Positions 11,200 through 24,028 of a DNA stretch of 64,000 nt are shown piece by piece (the first letter of the stretch is position 1; each line of letters opens with the position of its first letter). Under the pieces are notes generated by a model that worked only from the letters and a program-made list of their open reading frames with translations, was not told the DNA's origin and made no database searches. This DNA comes from Caenorhabditis remanei (lineage: Eukaryota; Nematoda; Chromadorea; Rhabditida; Rhabditidae): positions 13,826,001 to 13,890,000 of the forward strand of contig NC_071332.1 in assembly GCF_010183535.1 (NCBI RefSeq). The letters run 5' to 3'. The translations under genes and the position numbers were made by a program.

Positions 11200-13053
11200 A
11201 GAATTTTTGTTTTTTTTTCTGAAAAAATGGAGAAAATAGTTTAAAAGAAAAAGTTATAAAATCATTCAGTTCAAAGTTTTCTTTGAGAAGAAGCGGCGGG
11301 AGAAAAAGCAATGGAGGCAACAAGAAAAGTGACGAGAACTTCTCTTTCTGTTTCGTTGGTCGACCGTCTAAATGATTTTTTGAACACTGATGTAAAAAGG
11401 TTGGAGGACAACACGTAATAAGGCGAATAAATTTTTGTATGATCGTGAATTAGCATGATTTCTGAAAAACGTTCTTCAGGCACGCCAGTTGATTTGTGAA
11501 CACTAGTCTGTAGTAGACCTCTTTTTTTTTAATTATTAGTCGGGTGACTCATATTTTAAATACCAACAAATATGAAAAGTTTACACGACACTAAATTGGC
11601 CGATGACAGCAATAAAAAAGGGGAAAACCATTTCTCTCATTCAAAAAAAGATCATCATTTCTGTCTACACTCAAACCACAAAATCCGATCAACCGGAGGA
11701 AATGGTTTTTTGGTTCTGATGGATTTTTGACTAGTTAGAATTTTTTGAGTTTTGCGGAGGTGTGTTATTTTAATTGGTGTTTTTTGTTAGAGAGTAGATG
11801 GTTCAGTTTCTGAAATAAACAGATGAGATCAAAATTTCACTTTCAGAAAAACTGGAAACAAGTTTTGCAAGCGGACAAATAGACGGAATCTTAAATCCCA
11901 ACTTTTACTCAAATATCACATCCGAACATGATCAAATATTTGAATGTGTTCCGTTGACATTTACAGATTGTTAAAAAGATGCGTAATACTTGATCGAAAA
12001 TTGAAAAAAGAAAAATCATAAAAATCAGTGGTACTTCGTTCTTGATAAAGAAGATACTGACTGATAATTAATGACTGACTTTTCAAATGTCAGATGTTGA
12101 CGTAACTTTCTGAAGCCACGTCACCTCTTTCTCTCTCTTCATCTCCATTCTACTCACTATTTCTGACTAACCACCTGCAATTTGTCTCTCCCTCTAATCC
12201 TCTCTTTTCATTTCAACTCCCTTTTCTCTCTCTTTGTTCATATTTTACGACGGAAGAAATTTGTTTGCGTTTTCTATGTAGACAGAGAGACCCAGAAGAT
12301 CAAAAGGTCTCTTTCTTGTTGCTCCCTCTTTTTTCGGGATAGACAGACAAAAAGTACATGTGACATTATGATGACTATTATTATTTGTCACTTTTGTAAA
12401 CACTTTTTGATTTTAATAGTTTTCCGTGGAAACCCCCTCCTTTTCCATTTGGTTTTTCTCATTTCATGGTTTTTGTAGTTTTTGGAAAAGTTCTTTGGCA
12501 TCTTGCAATACTATAATGTTTCATTCTCCACTTCTTAACTTGAACTTCCTAATTGTTAATTATCTTTCTGATCCTCAAAATAGCAAATACATTCTCTATT
12601 TTTTCTATTCCAGACACCTTTTTTTGCAAAATGTATCCAGCAAAAACTTGGCAAACATTACGAAATCTGCCATAGAAACCTTCTCTCCACATCAAAAATC
12701 ACACCTGTCTGAAAATTATTTCCCTGAACTTTTTTCTGCCAAATCAGAGATCTCTTTTCAACATTTTATTTGGTTTCCTTTATCTGGCGTCACCTCTCAA
12801 CCCGAAAACTTTCACTTTTTGATCTAATGTGTTGTGGTGTGATGTTTGAATCTTTTGCTTTTGCTCCGTTTTGCTTCCTAGCAACAATTCAATAAGCATG
12901 TAGACAGACGAGGCAAAGGCTAGTGTTTTTTTCCATGGACACATAACGTAGACGTTGGATTTATGTATTTGTTTCATAGCTCAAACAGTTTACTCGTTGT
13001 TGCTTGAATTCAGTTTTCATTTCTGCCAGAAAAATTGAATTTCCAGCCAATCC
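11200..13053. other. long intergenic region upstream of the nhr array
   Basis: About 1.85 kb of A/T- and pyrimidine-rich DNA with no convincing coding exons; the open frames seen are low-complexity. It probably carries regulatory DNA for the first nhr gene, including the AGATCAAAAGGTCT element at 12297. A TTTCCAG acceptor-like site just before 13054 may be a trans-splice site. Confidence 0.5.
12297..12310 (+). promoter_or_regulatory. candidate nhr upstream element AGATCAAAAGGTCT
   Basis: The same 14-mer occurs upstream of the nhr gene at 27874-29251 (29647-29660, in the same orientation to its gene). A 10-mer core occurs upstream of 18801. The core resembles an HMG-box (TCF-type) site; function is inferred only. 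Confidence 0.4.
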
Positions 13054-14391
13054 ATGTCTTGCCACGTGTGTGGAGCACCAGAGGCTGAGCCCCATTTTGG
13101 TGGGATGTCTTGTAGAGCCTGTGCCGCATTCTTCCGTCGTTATTTTCACTCGAAGAAAGCTGTGATCTCATGTACTTGCCAAATCAGATTCCAAAATAGT
13201 CATCCGTGTAGAGAGTGTCGAATTCAAAAGTGTCTAGATGCCGGGATGACTCCGGAAAGTGAGTTTTATAAGATGAAACTACTTTTCGAAATTCTCGTTC
13301 CAGAAGTTCAACACAAACGAGAAAAACATCCACAGAAACCTCAGAAACCACAAAAAGAGGTGGAGATTCTTGACATAACTTCCACCTCATCATCTTCATC
13401 ATCTGCTTCTCAAAGTCCACCATCTCTCCCATTATCTCCAATACCAGTAAGTAACTCAATGCTTGTAAGTATGTTTTCATCTTCTTTCAGTTCCAAATCA
13501 TACCTCGAGACAACTCCAACATCTCCCATGTCGTCTCAAAATGGGTCAATGTTCAAGGAAGAAGAAGTCAATTGTATGGAAGACGTCTAGATGAAGTGAC
13601 CTATTATGAAATGTGTCTCGCAACAAAAATAGACGTCGAAATTATGTGGAGTGTCATTGAAGTGATATTTCCACAATTGCATGAGCTCCCTACTTGGGAC
13701 AAGGTAATCGCTCTCTATGTTCCTGTTTATTTACATTTGGATTCTAGGGCGCTCTCCTCCGAAATTTCCATCCCAAGTGGTCTCTTCTAGTCTCTTCTAT
13801 TGATTTTGATAAGAATCGTGCCGTTTATGAAGGAATCTGCACACCAGAGGACTACTGTCAGATGGTAATTAAGTTCTGGAACTCCTCAATGTACGAGAAT
13901 TGTGAAATGGAGCCCAAGGAGATATTGAGGTTAGCCTTGACGTCTTTGAGAGTTTACTTATTGGTGAGTTTTTAGAATATTCGAGCCATTTCTCCGCTAC
14001 TACGCATTCGTCTTGGCGCTGCCAATCTGTGAGAAAAAGTTTAATGCAGTGGAGTACATGGCAATCGCTTTGATGATATTTTTTGATGGAGGTAATAAAG
14101 GGAGAAAACTGAAACTCAACCTAATTGTTTTCTTTCGTAACAGCACACACGAACATCAGCTCGGAATGTGCAGACCTCTGTCATAATGTCAAAAATATTG
14201 TTCTTCGAGAATTACGTGGATATTATGCTGATAGAAATGTGGAAGAGATGAGGTTCATTGAAACCATTGATGTGCTACAGTTAATGCAGAAAGGAGAATC
14301 AAAGTTCCAAGAGGAACTATTGGTGTGCGAAATGAATAATGTGCATATTCATGATGATTATCGGTTGATGATTAGAGAACATAATTATTGA
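13054..14391 (+). CDS. nuclear hormone receptor (supplementary nhr family), copy 1
   Basis: Ligand-regulated transcription factor type, 368 residues. Exons: 13054-13258, 13304-13446, 13491-13703, 13748-13929, 13976-14091, 14144-14391. The DNA-binding domain at residues 3-65 has first finger CHVC...CRAC and P-box SCRACAAFFRR. The second finger is CTC...CRECRIQKC, so its first pair is spaced C-x-C instead of the usual C-x5-C. A Ser/Pro-rich hinge follows, then a helical ligand-binding domain ending in the conserved last exon (ISSECADLCHN ... HIHDDYRLMIREHNY). It lacks the intron that splits CR/AC in the other seven copies. It is first in a tandem array of six + strand paralogues. An acceptor-like site (TTTCCAG) ends 8 nt before the ATG. 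Confidence 0.9.
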
Positions 14392-14679
14392 ATCCGTTTT
14401 TTCATGTAATCGAAAACAATATGCTTTGTAGTCTCTAGTTCAACTTTCAAAATGATCTCAACCCCTTCAATATGAATTCCAATCCCTCTGCATCTTTCCT
14501 TATGAATAAACCCTGCCAAAACGGAAAAAATATTATATACAAATTCGTAAAGAAATAATAAATTATTTGTATCACTAGCATTTTTACTGTTGTGTTGAAA
14601 GGTTTTCAACCGAAATCCTTATTTCCAATAGAATTTTTCCATAAGAACTATATAATTTCTACAGTATTCAAGCTTCAAG

Positions 14680-16050
14680 ATGTCAACGTCATGTAGAGTG
14701 TGCGGTGCCGCAGATTCTGAACCACATTTTGGAGGGATAACTTGTAGGTGAGTGAGATCTTTTGGATTTTATAGCCCTCTTGCTGCTTCAATTGAGAGAG
14801 TCACAAATTACAGAGCCTGTGCCGCATTTTTCCGTCGTTATTTTCACTCGAAAAAGTCAGGTGTTTCGTGCACTTGTCGAACAAGATTCCGAAACAGTCA
14901 TCCATGTAGAGAATGTCGGATTCAAAAGTGTCTAGATGCAGGGATGAACCCTGAAAGTGAGACTTCGTGCATTTCGGGTATATATTAACGTTGAGGTATA
15001 TTTCAGAAGTTCAACACAAAAGGGAGAAGCATCTTCAGAAAGCACCGAAGCAACAGAACAATATGGAGGTAATTGAAGTGACAGCATCATCTTCGTCTTC
15101 AGGATCACAGAGCCCATCATCTCACTCTTTGACTCCAATTCCGGTTAGTGAGACTAACTAGTAGATGAAGTTTCTCAAATCCATTTCAGTTTCAAATAAC
15201 CTCTCGAGATAAATCTAATATCTCCCGCGTTGTCTCTAGATGGGCTGATGTTCAAGGAAAGAGAAGTATGCTTTATGGAAAACGACTGGACGAGGTGACT
15301 TACTACGAAACATGTCTAGCCACTAAGAATGATGTGGAAATTATGCTTAGTGTTATCGAGATGATATTCCCTCAACTGATTGAGCTTTCCACTTGGGATA
15401 AGGTAAGTTGAAAAGTTTCAGTTTTTTTCCCTCTTCACTTTTGTATAATTTCTAGAATTCTTTGCTGAGGAACTTCTATCCCAAATGGGCACTCTTGGTA
15501 GCTGCAATTGATTTTGAAAGGAATCGGGCGGTCTACGAAGGCTATTGCACAAGTATTGTTGACTACTATGGGATGGTTATCAAATTCTATAGCCAATCGA
15601 TGTACGAAAATTGTCAAATGGAACCAAATGAGATCTTGAGGTGGGAAAATCGTTCATTTGAGTTTTCACATAATGTGATTCTGCAGAATTTTCGAACCGT
15701 ATCTCCGATATTATGCATTTGATTTGGCACTGCCGATTTGTGGTAAAGATTTCAATGCAGTGGAGTATATGGCAGTTGCTGTAATGGCGTTTTTTGATGG
15801 AGCACACACGAACATCAGCTCAGAATGTGCAGAACTCTGCCATAATGTCAAAAATATTGTTCTTCGAGAATTACGTGGATATTATGCTGATAGAAATGTG
15901 GAAGAGATGAGGTTCATTGAAACCATTGATGTGCTACAGTTAATGCAGAAAGGAGAATCAAAGTTCCAAGAGGAACTATTGGTGTGCGAAATGAATAATG
16001 TACATATTCATGATGATTATCGGTTGATGATTAGAGAACATAATTATTGA
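14680..16050 (+). CDS. nuclear hormone receptor, copy 2
   Basis: 369 residues in exons 14680-14747, 14814-14956, 15007-15143, 15190-15402, 15456-15640 and 15687-16050. Zinc fingers: CRVC...CRAC and CTC...CRECRIQKC; then a Ser-rich hinge and a ligand-binding domain. Exon 6 joins what are two exons (116 + 248 nt) in every other copy, so the last intron has been lost cleanly. The fused 248-nt part is nearly identical to the last exon of copy 1, with four differences, while the 116 nt just before it differ at roughly a quarter of sites. The gene lies 288 nt after copy 1. Target genes and ligand are unknown. Confidence 0.9.
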
Positions 16051-16166
16051 TTGATATTATTATTTCATCTTTCATACTACTCACGGGTTCTCCTAGAAAC
16101 AAATGAATATATTTTTACTATCCTTCTTCGCTTATTTAATCGGTTTTTAACCAGTGCCTAAATATT

Positions 16167-16247
16167 TGACAGATTAATCTTAATTTTAGAAAAATTTTTT
16201 AATTTAAAAATTTTTTAATTTCTGACAGATTAATCTTAATTTTAGAA
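16167..16247. repeat. direct repeat of 25 nt with A/T palindromic spacer
   Basis: TGACAGATTAATCTTAATTT plus five further bases occurs exactly at 16167-16191 and 16223-16247. The spacer is a run of AAATTTTTT-type palindromes. Each copy ends in TTTTAG, an acceptor-like string, just before the nhr gene at 16271. Confidence 0.75.
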
Positions 16248-16270
16248 TTCTAACTTTTCCAGGTTTTAAA

Positions 16271-17682
16271 ATGAAAATGTCGTGCCACATATGCGGAGCA
16301 TCAGAGACAGAACCTCACTTTGGTGGAGTGTCATGCAGGTAATTCAGATTATCTTAATTTGATTTTCATTCCCCACCTTTCTATTTTGCAGCGCTTGTGC
16401 CGCATTCTTCCGTCGCTACTTCCATTCCAAAAAGTCAGTGGCATCATGCACTTGTCAAGTCAGATTCCGAAACAGTCATCCTTGTAGAGAATGTAGGATT
16501 TTGAAGTGTCTGGAAGCAGGAATGAATCCGGAGAGTTAGTTTTGTGAGATTATAATTTTTTCGAAATTCTGTATTCAGAAGTTCAACAGAAACGTGAAAA
16601 GCATCCACCAAAGAAGAGGGTTCTTCAAGAGGAGGTTTCAATGGTGGCCTCAACTTCAAATAATCCATATATTTCATCAAGTCCACCATCTCTTCCGATG
16701 TCTCCGTTACCAGTGAGTTTTGAAACTTTTTATTCATGGAACAATGACCTCTTTTCAGCTTCAAATCATTCCCCGAGACTCTTCAACAATTGCGTTGACA
16801 GCTTTGAGTTGGCAGAAAGTGCAAAACAAACGGAGTCTGATGTTCAATAAAACATTGGATCAAACTAATTACTATGAATTATCATGCATCATGAGAGAGG
16901 ATTGTTCGATGGTTTGGAAGATAGTGGAAGACTTGTTCCCGTCTGCCACGTGGAATTTGAGAAAGTTGGATAAGGTAAGGAGCAAGGGACTTGACACCAA
17001 GTGTAAGAACTGAAATTCACAGAAAATTACTTTTTTTCAGGAAGCCCTTCTCCGAAACTTCTTGCCGAAATGGTCAGTGTTGACGGCTGCAATTGACATG
17101 GAAGCGAATGTACAAAGATATTCGAAATTCAATAATTTAGAGGATTGTAAGAGGTTGATAGTTAATTTTTATACGGATTCAATTCCGAATCGGTACCGAA
17201 TGACACCGGAAAATATATTAGAGTGAGAACAACTGAGATATGTAAGCAGTTTCAACAAAAAGTGTTTCAGAACATTCGGTCCAATACTAGCCTACTATGG
17301 GCAACATGTCATCCTTCCAATACATGCAAAAAGTTTAGACAAAGCGGAATATATGGCTCTTGCTTTGCTTATTCTTTTTGATGGAGGTTATTCTGAAAGG
17401 TTTGTGATACAATAATTATTATACTTCGTTGCAGCCTACACGAACATCAGCGTGGAGTGCTCTGAAATGTGCCGAAATATCAGAAATCTGATATATCGAG
17501 AACTGAAAGGATACCAAATGGACAAGAACTACGATGAGATGCAGTTCATAGACACTTTGGATACGTTGAGTATGGTTGAGAAAGGAGAAAGAAAGTTCCA
17601 CGAGGAGTTGCTTATTTGTGATATGCACCATGTGCATCTACATGATGATTATAGGTTATTAATGAATGAGTTGAATGGTTGA
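16271..17682 (+). CDS. nuclear hormone receptor, copy 3
   Basis: 368 residues in seven exons: 16271-16338, 16392-16534, 16579-16712, 16759-16974, 17041-17222, 17271-17386, 17435-17682. This is the full ancestral exon set. The DNA-binding domain has CHIC...CSAC, so the usual Arg of CRAC is Ser here, a P-box-adjacent change. The second finger is CTC...CRECRILKC. The ligand-binding domain ends YTNISVECSEMCRN ... HLHDDYRLLMNELNG. Met codons at 16271 and 16277 are both possible. TTTTCCAG ends 9 nt before the first. AATAAA is at 17706. Confidence 0.9.
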
Positions 17683-18800
17683 GCATTTATTTCATGCATT
17701 ATGTAAATAAAGAGATTTTAGAATTTTGTAGATGTTTTATGATTGCATGTCCAGCAGAGACCAGACTTTCATTTGGAACAAACCACGAACCATCCGAATT
17801 GAACACACTTTTATAAAAGTGTATTACGTATCTGTTTCTTTTTAAAAGTATTTCTTGGGTTTCACGCTCTAAACACGTAATTTCAAGTAGTAGTTCTGGC
17901 GGATCGTTCTAATTTGATTACAGATATTGATCTGTTGACTTTCTTTTCTCGGCTGGCTACAAAACACGCTTTTCACCTATTCGAACTATTTTCCTGTTTT
18001 CAGTTGAGACTCGAAATTTTTTGAGCTGATAAAACATTTCGAGCAACTAATTGTAATCCAATATTTCCTGTTTCCAACTTTTTGAAATTCGACCCACGTC
18101 ATCTAAAATCCTTTACGTACTCTGATTCTTTCAACCATTTCTCTAGTTGTCTAAATCTACACTACTCCTCTTTTTGTTCTTTTTTACGAGGAGACAGAGA
18201 AATGACGGAAACTTTGTTTGCCATGTGGTCGCAGAAATAGAGGAGAAAATAATCAAAAGGTGTATTCCGTCTTGTTTCGATGCACTCGGTTTCCTTTTTC
18301 TGTTTTATTCATTCGTTTTTTCCTGAAAAACTATTCTCATTAGAAAACCTAGACACTTTTTGGACTAGCAATTCTAAGGACTGCAAAAATGTAAAAAGTA
18401 TGTTATTTGTAACCTTAAAAAAATTATTCATGATACTCAAAATTCCTAAACTATACAGTCTGATTTCCATTTCTTTGTTGTAAAAGTCAATTAGAGTTCA
18501 AGTGATTTTTTGATTTCATAGCGTTGTGTGGTCTGACCATTGAAACAAATTCTATTTCAACGGGAGGCAAACAAAAAATACATTATGCTAGTCCGTCGAG
18601 CGGCAGGGCAACTTCTGCATAAACCGAGTGTAGTGACTACCATGACAACAGTAGACAATCGTATGTTATATAATTTCAAGAGACAGTGAGAATTGTATCA
18701 ACCGGTCACAAGTCGTTTTACTCTGTATTTGATAAGATATTTTTATCGATACTTAAATACATTTTTTTTCAGATATCTTCGTCCCCTATCTAGTCAAAAG
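17683..18800. other. intergenic region between nhr copies 3 and 4
   Basis: About 1.1 kb without a supported gene. It divides the array into two runs and holds ATCAAAAGGT at 18252. TTTTTTTTCAG ends at 18773, possibly a trans-splice acceptor for the next gene. Confidence 0.5.
18252..18261 (+). promoter_or_regulatory. candidate nhr upstream element, core ATCAAAAGGT
   Basis: A 10-nt match to the 14-mer found at 12297 and 29647. It lies 540 nt upstream of nhr copy 4. Confidence 0.35.
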
Positions 18801-20173
18801 ATGACTTGCCTGGTTTGTGGATCCCGTCAGTCCGAACCCCATTTTGGTGGCAACTCTTGTCGGTAAATAAACCAACTTTTCTCATAAAGTTCTTGAACTT
18901 TTGTCGTCACTCCAACCTATTCAAAACTCTCAAATTTCAGTGCATGTGCTGCATTCTTTCGCCGTTATTTCAACTCAAATAAGTCAGTCATCGTTTGTAT
19001 ATGCAAAACCAAAAAAGTCAACTCTCATCCATGCAGAAGTTGCCGAATGGCGAAATGTTTTGCAATTGGAATGACACCTCTAAGTAAGTGATGATGAGTT
19101 TATGATGTGTAGAACAGATGTTAAATGTTTTTGTGAATGTTTTACAAAAGATTCTCTACGTACAAAGTTTCTAGAAATCCATGGACAACGAGATCCGAAT
19201 GGCTCATCTCCGAGAAAACTTGAAAAATCAATTTCGCCGCTTGATCTGAAATTTCCAACCTACACAGTAAGTTCTTAATAATTCGTTGTGTCATTTGAAT
19301 CCTACATATTCAGACTCACATCTCACCCAGACACACTTCTAACATCAGTTTATCTCTTCCAAATTTTGTTGAATACGAAAAGAAAAGATGGGAAATATTT
19401 CAGAGACCTGAATCGATTGGTCTCTACAAAGCCACATCATTCACAAAACAAGATTTTGATATAACGTGGGAATTTGTCAGTGAAAGTTTCCCAGAATTTC
19501 AAAAACTGCTAGCAAGTGATAAAAAAGCAATGTTGAACAATTTCTTGATAAAAATCTGGAACATTGAGCCAGTGATGGACCACGTAGCAGAACGGGTGAA
19601 GTACGAGAAAATGAATGAAGAGGAAATGATGACCGTCGCTTTTCCTATGTACGACGGAAGTTTTTTGGAAGGAGAAGAGATGGGAAAGGATGAAATTTGG
19701 AGGTAAGTCTAATAAATTACACTTGTTTTGCTCGCATCACTCTTTTTTTCAGAACTTTTGGTGTTCATTGGAACCGTTATTTTTCTTTGCTCATTGACCC
19801 ACTAATCACATTGGCTCTAGATAAAATGGAAATGATGGCAGTTATATGGATACTATTCTTTGATTATGGTTAGTCTATTCTACTTTTCAATCAAAAATTC
19901 ATCTAATTTTCAGCCTACATTAATATCAGCCAAAACTGTTCCGATTTCAGTTGGAACATGAGAAAAGTTATACTTCAAGAACTCAAAAATTATGAACTGG
20001 AAAAGAATTTCACTGAGGAACAAGCACAATCTCGATTTCTGGAAATTCTAGAAATCCCATTGATAGTTGAACGAGGAGAGAAGCAATTCCACGAGGAGAT
20101 GATTCTGTGTGAACTTTATAAGCTTCGGATGCATGATGATTTCAGGGTGATGATGAAGAAACAAAGGATTTGA
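18801..20173 (+). CDS. nuclear hormone receptor, copy 4
   Basis: 353 residues in exons 18801-18862, 18941-19083, 19175-19266, 19314-19702, 19753-19868 and 19914-20173. DNA-binding domain: CLVC...CRAC and CIC...CRSCRMAKC. The ligand-binding domain exon of 389 nt is the fusion of two exons (about 213 and 179 nt) in copies 3, 6, 7 and 8. The last exon is 12 nt longer than in those copies because of an insert around EEQAQSRF. These traits are shared with copy 5, so 4 and 5 form a subgroup. It ends KLRMHDDFRVMMKKQRI. AATAAA is at 20214. The start is the Met that gives the standard MTCLVCGS opening. Confidence 0.9.
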
Positions 20174-20385
20174 AATTCGTATGATATGAACTGAGTTCTA
20201 TATAAAAAAACAAAATAAATCAGGCTAATTTATGCTGATAAACTCGTGTTTCCCTTCGTTTGTATTTCGCTATTTCAATAACTATGGTTGACATAACCAT
20301 ATTTATATTTTTTAAATTTTTTTTTCTGATATGACACTAATTCTTCCCTTTAGATCTCTCAACTCAGTTTTTTTCTCAAAAAACC

Positions 20386-21700
20386 ATGACTTGCCTTGTC
20401 TGTGGCTCCCGTCAATCTGAATCACATTTTGGAGGAAACTCGTGTCGGTGAGTTTTCTTTAATCTGAGATATCAAACATAGTTTCAAAAATGCTGATATT
20501 TCAGAGCATGTGCCGCATTCTTCCGTCGGTATTTCAACTCGAAAAAGTTTATAATCAAATGCTCTTGCAAGTCAAAAACTATCAATTCTCATCCATGTCG
20601 AAGTTGTCGAGTTGCCAAATGTTTTGCAGTTGGAATGACACCTCAAAGTGAGTGGATCTAGGGAATTGAAGAGTTGAGTATCAAGTTTTGAAATTTTGAG
20701 AACTCTGCGGACAACGAGACCCCAATGGTTCTTCAAATAGGCTCATCGCTTCAGCTAACGAAAACGTCCAGCTGGCTCTCACAGTAAGCATTGCAGTAAA
20801 TTTCACAGGTTATAATTCCGTTTTCAGCCCTACATTCCTCCAAAGGACACCACAAACATCACCTCCACTATCTCCAATTTTTCAGTTTTCGAAAAGAAAC
20901 GAATCCACATGTTCTCATCTCTCGGACTTCAAAATGTTTATGCCATTACAAGCCTTACTAAAAATGATACCTTGTTAACTGAGGACCTTGTAGCCGACGT
21001 TTTCCCAGATTTTGGGAAGTTGTCTTCAAGTGATAAAAGATCTTTGATAAATGGATTTGTATTGAAATTATGGCAAATCGAGCCAGCATTGGACCACGTG
21101 GCAAATCGAGTAGAATATCGGAAGATGGAAGAAAAAGATATTCAGAATATTATATTTCCGTTTTTCAATGGAAGTTTCATGAAAGGTTCTGAGTTGTCAG
21201 AAAATGATATTTGGAGGTGAGTCAACAACATTTCCTTACCGTAAACATGCCTCCTAAAACTTCTTTTCAGAATTTTCGGTCCTCATTGGATTTATTTCTT
21301 CGAAAAAGTCATTGAAGCTATTGTTTTCCTATCTCTGGACAGAATTGAGCTCATGGCAGTAATCTGGATATTGTTTTTCGATCATGGTATTATATACTTG
21401 TCACTTAAATACCTACTCTCATCAATCTTTTTTCTTTCAGCTTACATCGACATCAGTTCGAAAAGCATTGATCTCTGTTGGAATATAAGAAAAGTGATAC
21501 ATCGAGAGCTGAAAAACTATCTAATGGAGAAAGTCGGAAACGAAGAGGCTGCTGCAATACGTTTCATGGATATTCTGGAAATACCAATGATAGTGGAACG
21601 AGGAGAGCAGAAATTTCTGGATGAGTTTATTATATGTGAACTGAATCAGATAAGAGTACATGACGACTTCAGAGAAATTGTTAAGAAACAGAGGATTTGA
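20386..21700 (+). CDS. nuclear hormone receptor, copy 5
   Basis: 350 residues, exons 20386-20447, 20505-20647, 20701-20783, 20828-21216, 21271-21386, 21441-21700. Closest to copy 4 in opening (MTCLVCGSRQSE), fused 389-nt exon and lengthened last exon. The second finger is CSC...CRSCRVAKC. The acceptor at 20700 is TTTTGAG, weaker than usual. It lies 212 nt behind copy 4 with an acceptor-like TTTAG at 20353, so co-transcription with copy 4 is possible but not shown. The ligand-binding domain ends QIRVHDDFREIVKKQRI. Confidence 0.9.
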
Positions 21701-21917
21701 AAATTTACAATATTGACTGAAAACTACAACATCTATGGTCTGGAATTCGTTTTTCTAGTTTTATTTGCTCAATGTACAACTTGCTGATAAATGTTTCTTC
21801 TTTTCAACATTCTGATTTAAAATTTTTATTGGTTGTTGCATGCCAATTTCTTACATTCAACTTTACTTTTCAACTGTTATTTTCCTATTGCTGGCAAGCT
21901 TTTAAAGCTTTAAAGTC

Positions 21918-23238
21918 ATGTGTCTAGTCTGTGGATCTCCAGATGCTGAACCTCATTTTGGTGGGATCTCATGTCGGTGAGCAAACACTATTTGGTTTTA
22001 ATTTCCATGCTATTTCAGTGCCTGTGCTGCATTTTTTCGTCGATACTTCCATTCCAAAAAGGTTTTCACCAGATGTACATGCAAAACAAGAGAATCGAAC
22101 TCTCATCCGTGTAGAAATTGTAGAATAGTGAAGTGCTTTGCAGCTGGAATGAAGCCAGACAGTGAGTTGTCCTCTTTTTCAAGACTTCAAACAAAAAATT
22201 GTTCAGAAGTGCAAGCTACTCGTGATAAACATTCAAAGAAATCTCTGGAAAACTCACCTACCGGCACTCTTCCGTCCTTGTTATCTGTAAGAGAATATCT
22301 TCATAATTTTCTACATTCCGATGGTTTTTTCCAGGCCCGAATAGTATCCCGGGACTCGTCGAGTCTTACTTTCGCTACGTCAAACTGGCGGGAGTTTGAA
22401 ATATTGAGAGACAAAATGAATGGAGGAAAGATCGGATACATGAACATATTCCAATTGAGTAGTACAGTAAGACAAGACATTGAATTGACATGGAAAATGG
22501 TCTACAATTTATTCCCAGCGACAGTGAATTTGGAAGATACTGATAAGGTAAATTAATTTATTTGGTGTTCACTTTTTTCTTAAAGTATCGATTTTCAGTC
22601 AGCTCTTCTCCGGAACTTCCAGTTGAAATTATGGCAAATTGAGCCAATTTTGGAAAATATAGAAAACGCGGAGAAGTATGCAATGATGGATGCAGAAGAA
22701 TTTGAGAATCTCATTGTACACTTCTACGAAGGAACTTTCCCAAAGGGACAAGAATTGTCGAAAACTGAAATTTTGAAGTATTTTTAGAACATCGTGATCT
22801 GAATTCTAATACTCAAACGTTTAGAATATTCCAATCAATCTGGATATATTATTATACGAAAATGGTGTTGCCAATAGTTTATATGGATTTGGAGAGAGCT
22901 GAGTTGATGGCGATCATTTGGTTACTTTTCTTTGATAACGGTAAGCATTTTATTGTAAAGGAAACGAAAGGAAATCATTTCCGATTTCAGGATACACGAA
23001 TATCTCTCCGGACTGTATGGAAATGTGTCGAAATATTAAGAAAGTGATTCTTCGGGAACTGAAGAATTATCAAAACGAAAAGGATTTCGATGATATGCGA
23101 TTCATTGAAACAATCGAGACATTACAACTTATCGAGAGAGGAGAGAAAAAGTTTATGGAAGAAATGATGATTTGTGAAATGTATAATGTCAGAATACACG
23201 ATGATTTCAAAGCGATACTCAAGGAGAGTAAACTATAA
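21918..23238 (+). CDS. nuclear hormone receptor, copy 6
   Basis: 345 residues in the seven-exon layout: 21918-21976, 22019-22161, 22207-22286, 22335-22547, 22599-22777, 22825-22940, 22991-23238. DNA-binding domain CLVC...CRAC and CTC...CRNCRIVKC, opening MCLVCGSPDAEPHFGG. The hinge is short (about 27 residues). The ligand-binding domain carries LLRNFQLKLWQIEPIL and ends YNVRIHDDFKAILKESKL, most like the minus-strand copies 7 and 8. It is the last gene of the + strand run; the next gene converges on it. Confidence 0.9.
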
Positions 23239-24028
23239 GTTATGATGGAATGTGGAACTGGGAAAATGTCATTAAAAAATTTTCTGTATTTTGGAACAGT
23301 TTTCATAATCAATTTATTTAAAAAAAAAATGAAATAAATAGTGACGTTAAGTCTATTCCAAAAGTATATGCTAAATAACTCTAACTGGATGACTACAATT
23401 TGTAATTTTTTGACCCAAACTGCAATGGATTCATAGATAGTAAGATATGTGTTTATTTTGTTTTATGTCATTTATTTGATGAAACTCGAAAGAAAAATAG
23501 TGAACAACAAAAACAAGAGAACTACGGGCCCGGTTTTCTATTTCGTCGTCGTTTCCTTTTTCTCTGACGCTATTAATTATTGGAAATGGTTGACTTGTGA
23601 AGATGGAGAATTTTCTGAGCAGTGAGTTACTTATCGTAAAAGCTGTATTAGAAGTATCATTTTGTAGAACTTCTGATACATGTTTTATGGCATATATGTA
23701 GTACTCTTTTCTCAGATACAAATTTTCAGACCGAGTGCCGTTCTCTCTTCAGAATTATCGAGACTAACAAGTAATTGGAGCTGTTATCCGACCGTTAGTA
23801 GTATTAATCGTATCGAAAGAGTATCAGGATACGCTAAATGCTTGTTTTGTTGTTTCGAATGGAATAATTTCTATTCTGTATTTTAGATTACACCATCCAC
23901 GTCACGGAGAGTCAATTCTTTCATTACAAAATGAACTGTCCAATATCGACGAGTATCTTATAGAAGTCTTCATTTTGATCATAAATGAGTGTTTCAGAAT
24001 ATCCATTTATTCTCATCGTCATGAATCT
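23239..24028. other. intergenic region between convergent nhr genes
   Basis: About 0.8 kb of 3' flanks for copies 6 and 7. No coding or RNA gene was supported. Confidence 0.5.
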
